Origin: Histomonas meleagridis
Taxonomy: Eukaryota; Parabasalia; Tritrichomonadida; Dientamoebidae
DNA: 64,000 bases
Assembly: GCA_020186115.1 (NCBI GenBank)
Contig: WSYJ01000036.1
Location: 930,001 to 994,000 of the forward strand
Reading direction: 5' to 3'
In this document: one piece after another, positions 56,610-64,000 of the stretch
Position numbering within the stretch: position 1 is the stretch's first letter
How the letters are laid out: each line of letters begins with the position of its first letter
Made by a program: the position numbers and the translations under genes
The notes under the pieces: generated by a model
Told to the model about the DNA's origin: nothing
Databases searched by the model: none
Seen by the model: the letters and a program-made list of their open reading frames with translations, nothing else

Positions 56610-58063
56610 ACTTAACACATATAATTTACATATTTCATCATATTATAATCAGTTCCTTTTTTTATTTAACTATTTATGTATCTCATTTTAAATTTTTTTT
56701 GTTTTAGTTTTTTTTAATCATTCAAATAAAACTTGTGAAACAATATTATCATTTCTTAATAGACATATTATTTTGGTTTTTATGGAGACGAAATTGGGAA
56801 TTCCATCAACTCAAAATTAATTTGCTTTCCCTAGTTAAAATGTTTTTAATTTTTATATTGTGCAAAATTATATGTACGATCAAAAAATCATAAAAATAAA
56901 AAAAAAAAAAATTAAAAAACTTGATATATAATTAAATATAATTTATACTATAAAAACAATGATATTTGAAAGCATTTTCAAAAAATGAAAAATTGTCAAA
57001 TTATCTTCCAGAAGAAAAATAAATATAAATACATAACACTAAAAACTTGCAGCGTAATAAAAAATTAATTACTTCTTGCTTGTGTATATGTCAAAAAAAA
57101 AAAAAAAAAGAGTTTAATAAATGTTTCATCTAAAAATACCTTTTTTTCATGTCAAAAGATGAATAGGTACTTCATAAAAAATAATAGATAAAGGATTTAA
57201 ACTAAATGATACACCAAAGCTATACACTGTATATCTTTTATTTGAGAAAATTTTAAAGAAATCACCACAATTCCAAAACATATGTTTCAAAACATTTTAA
57301 TTATTATAACAATTAAATCAGATACATTGCTCCTTATGACGTATGTTACAAGATTGAATAATTACGAATGGTTTAAAATGTGTGAACATTTGATTCAATC
57401 ACATCTTTATAATGAAGCCAATGGATCATATAAAAAATATAATCAAAATGATGAAGCGATTAAAGTGATGTTACATATAAGAAATTGGTTCAAGCTGCAT
57501 CAGAACATTGTGAACCACGCAGTTTAGGGAGAAGTTGGGGGTGCACACTTTGTTGAAGGATTGGTTGTTGATTCAATCGAATCAATGATGTTGACAAAAC
57601 CAACACAGTGCCTTGTTACATTTTTAGAACTTGCGCATGAAATCCAAATTTTGGATCCTATTATTGAAATATAAAACGGTATTATGTTTTACATAGATAA
57701 ACTGGATAAATTAGCAGAACGTGAAAAACATTCATCACCAAACTCACTATCCGAGAAAGAAGGAGCATATCATTAATGTGATTTCAATTATACAAAATAG
57801 GAAATATATACGCGACTAATGGTGTATTTGGAGGCAAATACAAATTTTGAATTCTATCAATCATTAAAACCTTTACTTTATGATCGAAGTTTAATTTTGA
57901 ATGGACTATTTAATGAAAGAGATTTCTCATCTTTTGGATCTAGAAAAATAGCATACATAATTCAAATCAAAGTAAAACCATAAATGATTTGATACGAAAG
58001 ATGTTATATGATTCAAATAACTATTTTAATATTATTATTAAAATGATGAAACTGGTCCCCTTT
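56610..58063. other. AT-rich region with a decayed clathrin-like fragment
   Basis: About 1.45 kb. The left half is very AT-rich, with poly-A tracts near 56900 and 57095. The right half carries the decayed coding pieces listed next. Confidence 0.5.
57282..57983 (+). pseudogene. Decayed coding fragments, first part clathrin heavy-chain-like
   Basis: From ATG 57282 the frame reads MFQNILIIITIKSDTLLLMT, then RLNNYEWFKMCEHLIQSHLY and NEANGSYKKYNQNDEAIKVM before a stop at 57525. It aligns by eye with the clathrin heavy-chain segment [20 protein letters not shown] and RLDNY onward. After stops come VEGLVVDSIESMMLTKPTQC, FYIDKLDKLAEREKHSS, and a 54-codon piece from 57819 (TNFEFYQSLKPLLYDRSLIL). These cannot be joined in one frame and their family is uncertain. 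I read the region as a truncated, non-functional copy. Confidence 0.45.
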
Positions 58064-58651
58064 TTATTGAATCAAGTCACGAACACGCATAAGGTTAAAT
58101 CCCAATAGGTTTGTGCCTCTCCACCTGAACGGATCACTAGCTTCAGGCTTTGATTGATCAATGCCAATTCCCCAGATTTTGTCGTACGGACTTGCTTCAA
58201 CGAGAACTTTATCTCCTGTAGACTTTAGAAAGTCATGCAAGTCGGGGTTTTGTGAAAACTTGAAATAATTCCCATTAACCACTATCAAATTTTTGTATTC
58301 ATCCCATTTTTTCCCATCAAAGTTTTTAACCTTGCGTCCAAGTGCTTTGATTCTTTTTGGGTCAGCGTTAGAGAGAATTTCTCTTCTGATTTCCTCATCA
58401 CCAAAAATACGTGCTTTTTCAGCCATCATATACTGCTCCATACAGTTATAAGTATGTCCTTCTATTTCAAATGAAGAAGGCCACCATTGGCTAAGACATG
58501 ATTTTGTTATATTATCTTTTGTTCCTTGATGTCCCCAGAAAAATAAATACTCAACTTTTTCCCCACTTGATACCTTTGCTTTAAGCCAATCTAAATTATA
58601 GTTGGTGGAATTTTGGAGCATTTCTTCAGCTTGGTAATGAATTTGGTTCAT
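58064..58651 (-). CDS. NADAR-family (YbiA-like) N-glycosidase domain protein
   Basis: 195 residues from ATG 58651; the frame reaches a GTG at 58672. The NADAR core is clear: YLFFWGHQG, CLSQWWPSSFEIEGHTYNCM followed by EQYMMAEKARIFGD, REILSNADPKRIKALGRKVK, and KIWGIGID at the end. YbiA-type enzymes cleave glycosidic bonds in riboflavin-pathway intermediates; other NADAR proteins act on ADP-ribose. The family fold covers about 150 residues and is full length here. Which substrate this one uses is not shown. Such genes in protists often look bacterial in origin, but I see no direct evidence of transfer beyond family distribution. Confidence 0.85.
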   Translation of the reverse strand: MNQIHYQAEEMLQNSTNYNLDWLKAKVSSGEKVEYLFFWGHQGTKDNITKSCLSQWWPSSFEIEGHTYNCMEQYMMAEKARIFGDEEIRREILSNADPKRIKALGRKVKNFDGKKWDEYKNLIVVNGNYFKFSQNPDLHDFLKSTGDKVLVEASPYDKIWGIGIDQSKPEASDPFRWRGTNLLGFNLMRVRDLIQ

Positions 58652-59136
58652 CAAACTTAAAGATGAAGTCACCTAACAAACCCAGTTTTTGAAAGCCCTC
58701 ACAAAGAAAAATTTCTATTAAAATTTCCGTTTGTTAAACTTTTTTCTGAGTGAAATTTTACCACTTTTTCAATGAAAATAACCACCAAAAGCACTTTTCT
58801 GAGTAAAGATGCAGGAATTCAATAAATGTTCATCAGCAATAAATCATTAATGATTTATAATATTTCTTAAAGTTTTTGTAAATTGAAATTATATATTTAA
58901 GCATATTAATTTTGCAATACAAATATATGAATATTTCTGAAATGACTCTAATGCCCAAACTTATTTTTATTAAATTTAGCAAATTATATGTTACTACATT
59001 GTACATTAAATTTCGTTATTTGAATATTTTGTTTATTAGACATGCAAATTCATATGAATTTTTCAGTTAATTTACATTCATAAATTTATAAAAAGTTTGA
59101 ACTCGTTCACCTAAGTATAAAATCTAGATGAGATAT
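58652..59136. other. Intergenic region
   Basis: About 485 bp, AT-rich. GTGACTTCATC precedes the NADAR ATG. I see no gene or long repeat. Confidence 0.4.
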
Positions 59137-59799
59137 TTATTGAACCATAAAACCAAGAACGTTCTTGAAATGATTTGTTGCATCTCCAGTGATATCAACA
59201 CCAATCATACCTTTGATGTATCCGCCAACCATGCTGGAGAGCCTTGTGCCATGACGAACATAGTGAATTGGTGCGGAGAGAAGTTTTCCGCCAATGTTAG
59301 CAACATGGACAATTGCATGATTACGAAGATATGCAAGAACTGAATTCTTTGGAACTGGAATAAGTGGTGAGACAGTTCCATTTGTAGCAGCAAAGCCGAT
59401 AGATGAACCGATTTGATCAACATAAAAACCAAGAACATTCTTTGGATTGCATGCTTCTTTGCAGTTCTTCTTTTGCTGGACAACACTTAATGGGTAATTC
59501 ATAGCGGTAACAATTGCAGCACCAAGAGCGCCACCTTCAATGTATACAAGTGCTTTGTTTCCCTTTGGATCTTCTAAGTTCTTTTTGTATGTTGGGCAAT
59601 TTTGCTTAAGGATTTGAACGGCTACTGGGTAAGCAATAAAAGCGGTACCGGTCATCATTGATGGGATGACTGCATTCTTAAAGTTAAATGGTGTTGCATC
59701 TCCTTTAAGACCACGTGTTGCAACTTGAGATACAACACTACCTAAAGCAGCGGAAACATATGTTTGCGCCATTGATGCAGCGAATTTGTTGCAAGACAT
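59137..59799 (-). CDS. Alanine/glycine-rich small protein with weak hydrophobic helices, unknown
   Basis: 220 residues from ATG 59799 (MSCNKFAASMAQTYVSAALG). Several moderately hydrophobic Gly/Ala-rich helices (AAIVTAMNYPLSVVQQ, IPSMMTGTAFIAYPVAVQIL) alternate with basic segments. The pattern resembles a multi-span organelle membrane protein such as a hydrogenosomal carrier or channel, but I recognise no carrier signature (no PxD/ExxK repeats). GC content is higher than the neighbours', which suggests solid expression. An Inr-like TCAATTTG lies upstream. It is divergent to the Rab gene, about 145 bp between ATGs. Confidence 0.7.
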   Translation of the reverse strand: MSCNKFAASMAQTYVSAALGSVVSQVATRGLKGDATPFNFKNAVIPSMMTGTAFIAYPVAVQILKQNCPTYKKNLEDPKGNKALVYIEGGALGAAIVTAMNYPLSVVQQKKNCKEACNPKNVLGFYVDQIGSSIGFAATNGTVSPLIPVPKNSVLAYLRNHAIVHVANIGGKLLSAPIHYVRHGTRLSSMVGGYIKGMIGVDITGDATNHFKNVLGFMVQ

Positions 59800-59944
59800 T
59801 TGCTAAAGTGTGTTAACCTTCAAATTGAGAGTTGCTTAGTCACTTAACATTTAGGTAAAAAGTGTCGCAGTAAACTAACTTTTTGAGAGGAATTTTTGAT
59901 TATTTTGTTCTCTGAAAAAGTGGTGGATTAGACTCAAATTTCGT
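59800..59944. promoter_or_regulatory. 145-bp divergent promoter between the unknown protein and the Rab GTPase
   Basis: TCAATTTG (minus strand) and ACTCAAATTTCGT (plus) are Inr-like strings at either end. No M3-like site is visible. Confidence 0.4.
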
Positions 59945-60550
59945 ATGGCTGCAAAGTCCGAAGCAGTTCCTGAAGCAAAGGTAGTTCTCTTAGGAACTAC
60001 AATGGTTGGCAAAACTAGCATTGTTACACGTGTCACAAGTGGTGAGTTCGACCCATCTATCAAGCCAACAATTGGTGCATGTTATGCTTCAAAGTCATTT
60101 GATGTCAACGGTAGAACAGTAAAACTTCAAATATGGGATACCGCAGGTCAAGAAAGATTCAAAACTTTGGTTCCAATGTACTATAGAGGTGCAAAAGTCG
60201 CAGTTATTGTTTTCTCAGTAACTGACTCAGCTTCTCTTGGCGAAATCGATTTTTGGGCAACAGGTGTTAAATCTGGAACTTCACCACCACCAGTTCTCTT
60301 TGTTATCGGAAACAAGATCGATCTTGTCGATGAAAGAGTTGTTTCAACTGAGCAAGGCCAAGAAGTTGCAAGCAAGCATGGAGCTGAGTACTTTGAAATT
60401 TCTGCAACAACTGGTGATAATGTCGATAAAATGATCATGCGTGTTGCAGAAGTTGCACTTAGTCAAGTTAAGGATGAAGCACCTAGTGGTGGCGGTGCTG
60501 TTGTTACAATTGAAACACACGAAAAGAAGAACAACAAGTGCAGCTGCTAA
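59945..60550 (+). CDS. Rab-family small GTPase
   Basis: 201 residues. Motifs are GTTMVGKTS (P-loop), PTIGACYAS (switch I), DTAGQERFKTLVPMYYRGAK (switch II), GNKIDL and SATTGD. The C-terminus KKNNKCSC gives a CxC prenylation motif for double geranylgeranylation. The switch I region is closest to the Rab5/Rab22 endosomal group, though the rest is divergent, so I call Rab without a subfamily. It would act in vesicle traffic. GC content is higher than average for the window. Confidence 0.93.
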   Translation: MAAKSEAVPEAKVVLLGTTMVGKTSIVTRVTSGEFDPSIKPTIGACYASKSFDVNGRTVKLQIWDTAGQERFKTLVPMYYRGAKVAVIVFSVTDSASLGEIDFWATGVKSGTSPPPVLFVIGNKIDLVDERVVSTEQGQEVASKHGAEYFEISATTGDNVDKMIMRVAEVALSQVKDEAPSGGGAVVTIETHEKKNNKCSC

Positions 60551-61080
60551 ATAAACTTCACTCGCATCAGCGAATACGTATTAGTTTTTCATTCAAAAAG
60601 TGTTCGTTGCTTTCAAAAACAGCGGTTTGAAATTATTTTTTCTGGGAAATAAAATTTTCTCCCAAAAATTCACTTAATATTTCAGAACATTCTGAAGTGG
60701 TTTATTTCGATTTTTTGAAAATTGGTTTTTTTGGGGTGCATCATCGTTTTTATTGAACGTTTAGGGCTCATTAAACAGATTAAAGTGTTCCAACCAAAAA
60801 CTTCTCGAAAATTTGTAATATTCTTTTCAAAATTATAATTTCTTAACAATATCTTATTGATGCCACAAGAAAAAATTTACATTAAACTGGGTAATATCGC
60901 AAAAACTTTATTTTCATATTAATATTTATTGAATTAGATTTAATCATCTTTAGTTCAAAAAATGACACTTTTAATTTGAAGGAAGATCTTAATTAGACGA
61001 TAGAAAACGATGTGCATTTTATGGTAAAAATGATCGTTATAGGATTGTGCAAGAACAATTGAATCGATATTTGGTCAAAT
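60551..61080. other. Intergenic region
   Basis: About 530 bp, AT-rich with T-runs. TTGGTCAAATATG at the right end holds an Inr-like TCAAATATG overlapping the ATG. No gene is seen. Confidence 0.4.
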
Positions 61081-62400
61081 ATGAGCCTTGGTGCCACAGT
61101 GCACATTTCAACATGTAGATTCTGTGGTAATCCAATAACAACAAGTGGAGATCACCAAATTTGTTCTCTTAAATGTGGGCATATTTTTGGATACAAATGC
61201 CTACTTAATTGGTTTGAAACAAATTCAATATGTCCAATTTGCAACAAACCATTTACATTTCACGAAATTCAACTTCTTTTTTGGCCAAACCCAGTCAATG
61301 AAAAATCAGATCGAATCGAATCAATTAAAAAAGAAAATACTAATTATGAAAAACAGATATCACTTCTCAACAAACGGATTCAATTTTTAGAAAAAGAGCT
61401 TGAAGAAGAAAACAAAAAATTGTACAAAGTTGTTCCATCTACAAAATACATGGTAATTTCTGAGCAAGAAATTTCACAACCAGGAATAATTTATCAACGT
61501 AAACTTACTGAAAGTTCACGGCTCTTCACTATCAACCATCTTATTCTCAACACCACCAGACACTTCAATTCTTATGGAATTCAAATCTCACATTTTGATG
61601 ATTTACAATCATTTTCCACAGTCAATCTTCACACGTCACAAATACGTGACCTTTGTTCTGATGGCAATACATTTATCACGGCATCACTCGATCAAAGTGT
61701 ATCATTTTCATCACTTGAAACCGAAAGTAAAATTGCAGATTTCCATTTTGACGTTCCACTTTGGTCGTGTACACAACTGAATGATACTTTAATTGCCTGT
61801 GGCGGCGATCGAGGATGGGTATACGGCATCGACACTCGTTCTGGAACTCGATTCTTTGAGCGTCAAATTGTTGGTCCACCGATCAATTCGATGTCGACAT
61901 GTGATAACACATTACTTTTCTTATCAGCGCACTCCATTAACTTCTACGACTTCATTAAGGGCGACTTCATTGAAGTCCACACGAATATTGACGGCGGGTT
62001 TTCTCTTCGTAAGACGGAAGATTCGGAACTCTTCTCGTTAATACAACGGCAAGGGAATAACGCCGCGATGTTTTATTGTCGATTCGAACGACAAAGTGTC
62101 TTTAAGATGTTTAAGATGGTGCCAATGAAGTACTTTAGTCAAATACCTGGAACTGCTATGAGAAGCATCGACGGAAATGTATATGCTGCCGTTCCGAATG
62201 AACAATCGTGCGACATAAGTTTGTACACACTAAGTCAACAAAACAATAACATTTGGGAGAAATGGAAAGAGAGATGGGACTACGAGAAAAATAATAAACC
62301 AATATTAGACGTGGCTATTGACGCGGAAGACTCAATGACAGTGTCAACATTGTCATGCGATAGATTAACTGTTTATCAGATTCCTATTAAATTTGTTTGA
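61081..62400 (+). CDS. RFWD3-like RING/WD-repeat E3 ubiquitin ligase
   Basis: 439 residues. The N-terminal RING (CRFCGNPITTSGDHQICSLK, CGHIFGYKCLLNWFETNSIC, PICN) matches the RFWD3 form TTAGEH...CGHLFGYRCI. Residues 80-120 form a coiled coil. Residues 160-435 are a WD-type propeller, with RDLCSDGNTFITASLDQSVS and PLWSCTQLNDTLIACGGDRG following the RFWD3 pattern. RFWD3 ubiquitinates RPA at stalled replication forks and in DNA-crosslink repair. Length is about half of human RFWD3, lacking its N-terminal disordered part. An orthologue call would need a tree. Confidence 0.85.
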   Translation: MSLGATVHISTCRFCGNPITTSGDHQICSLKCGHIFGYKCLLNWFETNSICPICNKPFTFHEIQLLFWPNPVNEKSDRIESIKKENTNYEKQISLLNKRIQFLEKELEEENKKLYKVVPSTKYMVISEQEISQPGIIYQRKLTESSRLFTINHLILNTTRHFNSYGIQISHFDDLQSFSTVNLHTSQIRDLCSDGNTFITASLDQSVSFSSLETESKIADFHFDVPLWSCTQLNDTLIACGGDRGWVYGIDTRSGTRFFERQIVGPPINSMSTCDNTLLFLSAHSINFYDFIKGDFIEVHTNIDGGFSLRKTEDSELFSLIQRQGNNAAMFYCRFERQSVFKMFKMVPMKYFSQIPGTAMRSIDGNVYAAVPNEQSCDISLYTLSQQNNNIWEKWKERWDYEKNNKPILDVAIDAEDSMTVSTLSCDRLTVYQIPIKFV

Positions 62401-62887
62401 TATTCGCTTTTTTATAATTGTATAATGTTTTATTTTGAATAGTTCATTTTATGATGACTAAATTAAAAAATATTTTTTTTGCTTACTTTCTAATTTTTTA
62501 GGTTTATGTAATATAATTTTAAAGAAGAAAAAGAACTATTAGAACATCAAACAACTAAATTTGAATTTCGGAGATTGAAATGTTTATATATTTTTCAATT
62601 CATCATTTTTTATCTTCATAAGTACCAACAATTTAATAAATCGAATATTTAAAATAAACATATCGCAAAATGGAATTTCAACTTGCATTTAACAAGAAAT
62701 AAAAAATGACTGTTAAAGTGATTGCAGAACTTCCAAACTCTTCAGTTTTTGAATATAAATCCGATGATTTTTCATTCATTCGATTCTATCGTTTGGAACC
62801 ACCTTATTTAATTATTGTAACGGATTCTCTATCAAAAAATTCTAAAAACCGTTTGTACAGCCGAAGCAGCAAATTGCCAAGTGCAAA
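62401..62887. other. Intergenic region with a dispersed 48-bp repeat
   Basis: AT-rich. The ORF at 62706-62954 (MTVKVIAELPNSSVFEYKSD) overlaps the next gene in another frame and contains the dispersed repeat at 62746-62793. It may be a remnant of a duplicated gene start. Confidence 0.45.
62746..62793 (+). repeat. Copy 2 of the 48-bp dispersed sequence
   Basis: TTTTTGAATATAAATCCGAT, GATTTTTCATTCATTCGATT, CTATCGTT matches 44980-45028 with about three differences. Here it falls in an ATG-initiated frame (62706), suggesting the source copy of a gene start. Confidence 0.75.
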
Positions 62888-63769
62888 ATGGCTGAATTTC
62901 CTGCAAAAATATCTTTATTTATCCCTGCTCTCATCATACTTGTTGCTTTTATAGGATATTCGTTATGGCGATTAAATTCAGCTATAATTGCGCAAAAAAC
63001 AGAAATTTCAGGAAATTGGTCACGCTTTTTATTTCGTATTCTTATTGTCATTTTTATTCTCCTTCAAGTAGGGCCTTATATTGATGCCATTGCAGACTAT
63101 GAAGGCGGCCGAAGAGATAAAAATCTCGATCTTGAAGCAAGTACACAATTATTTTTCTATGTTTCACTAGTCTTTCTTGTAAGGTCAGTGCATGATTTTA
63201 TATCAATGGTTTTACGCAATGATACATTTATCAAAAAGCATTGGCTTGCTACAACAATTCCAATTCCAGTATTTTTCTTCCTGCTACTAACCTTCGCTTC
63301 CATATCATTCTACTATGTGAAAAAACAAGTAATGGATTCAGCTTCAGGTGAAACAGTTGATATGGAAAATCATCCAAAGTTGAAAAAAGCAACTTGTTCT
63401 TTTATGGGCATTGGGTACACAGTGTTATTTGCAATTTTACTTATATACATTTATATTCCAATTTTCAGATTTTTGCATCAACTTTCTGCAACAGTTTTTG
63501 GAAGTTATCGAAATCGCATTATCTTTCTTTATGTATTCTTTTCTATTTCCATTGTATTAACATGCGGAGGATTCATTGCGTATGGCGTCACATTTGATTA
63601 TAATTATTCAATTGATAATTGTTTGAAATCAAACTTGGTTTGGATTCCATTAGGATTCTTAGTATCTCTTGTACAGGACCTCATAGACTGGATGTTGCTT
63701 TGGCTTGTACAAAATGAGGTTTCTAGGTGTAGTAGTGATGATGAAGAAAACGACGGTTATTCAGATTAA
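62888..63769 (+). CDS. Polytopic membrane protein of unknown function
   Basis: 293 residues with about six or seven hydrophobic helices: IPALIILVAFIGYSLWRL, FLFRILIVIFILLQVGPYID, LFFYVSLVFLVRSVHDF, IPIPVFFFLLLTFASISFYY, YTVLFAILLIYIYIPIF, IIFLYVFFSISIVLTCGGFI and VWIPLGFLVSLVQDLIDWML. The tail is acidic (SSDDEENDGYSD). The layout recalls seven-TM proteins such as the TOM1/TOM3/THH1 group, but no signature fixes this. No signal peptide is needed because the first helix can act as an anchor. Confidence 0.8.
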   Translation: MAEFPAKISLFIPALIILVAFIGYSLWRLNSAIIAQKTEISGNWSRFLFRILIVIFILLQVGPYIDAIADYEGGRRDKNLDLEASTQLFFYVSLVFLVRSVHDFISMVLRNDTFIKKHWLATTIPIPVFFFLLLTFASISFYYVKKQVMDSASGETVDMENHPKLKKATCSFMGIGYTVLFAILLIYIYIPIFRFLHQLSATVFGSYRNRIIFLYVFFSISIVLTCGGFIAYGVTFDYNYSIDNCLKSNLVWIPLGFLVSLVQDLIDWMLLWLVQNEVSRCSSDDEENDGYSD

Positions 63770-63963
63770 ATAAAGTTCAGAAATTTTGAGTATCGTGTAT
63801 GAATAAATCCAACACGTGTTTTATCTCTTTTTTTCCCTTTGTTTGCAGGTGATTTTGATGTTGGTTTCTGTGTGGAATCAACTTTCTGTTTAAGAAATAA
63901 GAAAAATTGATATTTGTTTATGTTTTTTATATCACTTTTCATCTTCCGAGCGTTTAGAATAAA

Positions 63964-64000
63964 ATGGAATCAAGTAATGATTTGCTAGAAAACATTGGTA
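63964..64000 (+). CDS. Possible start of a gene cut by the window edge
   Basis: ATG at 63964 opens MESSNDLLENIG to the window end. TCACTTTTCATC just upstream fits the trichomonad Inr. Only 12 codons are visible, so this is tentative. Confidence 0.35.
   Translation, partial: MESSNDLLENIG

Overview
This window is nuclear DNA of a parabasalid protist, most likely Tritrichomonas (T. foetus-like) rather than Trichomonas vaginalis. The evidence is the very AT-rich base composition, short intergenic spacers, almost entirely uninterrupted ORFs, a trichomonad-type initiator-binding-domain (IBD) protein, a BspA-like leucine-rich-repeat surface protein, DUF3447-like ankyrin genes, and degenerate kinases. 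Several ATGs sit a few tens of bases downstream of sites resembling the T. vaginalis Inr, M3 and M5 core-promoter motifs. I recognise no tRNA, rRNA or CRISPR.

Layout. 1-6.0 kb: NOP9, a casein-kinase-1-like pseudokinase and a propeller/solenoid protein. 7.0-11.5 kb: ankyrin locus 1, a 5' coding block followed by 18 ankyrin modules on a strict 170-bp period and a terminal cap with a stop. 12-16.7 kb: a BTB-BACK protein, an IBD transcription factor and a PH-domain AGC pseudokinase. 16.7-21.4 kb: a gene-poor stretch with a 719-bp inverted-repeat element, then ankyrin locus 2 on the minus strand. 21.9-25.8 kb: a broken BspA-like gene, a helical-repeat protein and a 61-bp tandem repeat. 25.8-33.4 kb: ribosomal protein eL15 and the TOR kinase. 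34-39.5 kb: a C2-like protein and a 1,281-residue repeat protein. 39.8-43.2 kb: a decayed gene, ankyrin locus 3 and an orphan spacer relic. 43.7-51.4 kb: a coiled-coil protein, a WW-RhoGAP, a surface protein with 63 EPTQ repeats and a frameshifted two-TM gene. 51.8-63.8 kb: a dense housekeeping block (Hel2/ZNF598, GMF, uL14, uS7, ARL1, TRAP-gamma, a decayed clathrin-like fragment, NADAR, an alanine/glycine-rich protein, a Rab, an RFWD3-like E3 and a polytopic membrane protein). The last 37 bases may start another gene.

The most interesting signal is the architecture of the three ankyrin loci. Modules of exactly 28 codons (84 nt) alternate with AT-rich spacers of 86 nt (occasionally 66-87). 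The spacers carry stops and throw the next module out of frame. Nearly every spacer ends in AG directly before the next module, with a conserved block 10-40 nt upstream. At locus 1, removing every spacer between the same boundaries joins 7046-11469 into one 935-codon frame ending at a natural stop. The spacers behave like serial introns, yet most begin AT (two begin GT), not the usual trichomonad GTAYGT, and lack the ACTAAC...ACACAG 3' end. Other leads: a likely rapamycin-insensitive TOR, two pseudokinases, and M3/M5-like promoter sites in the same window as an IBD factor.

Functional themes: protein synthesis and its quality control (NOP9, eL15, uL14, uS7, Hel2, TRAP-gamma, TOR), membrane traffic and actin (ARL1, Rab, RhoGAP, GMF), and fast-evolving surface or repeat proteins (BspA, EPTQ, ankyrin).
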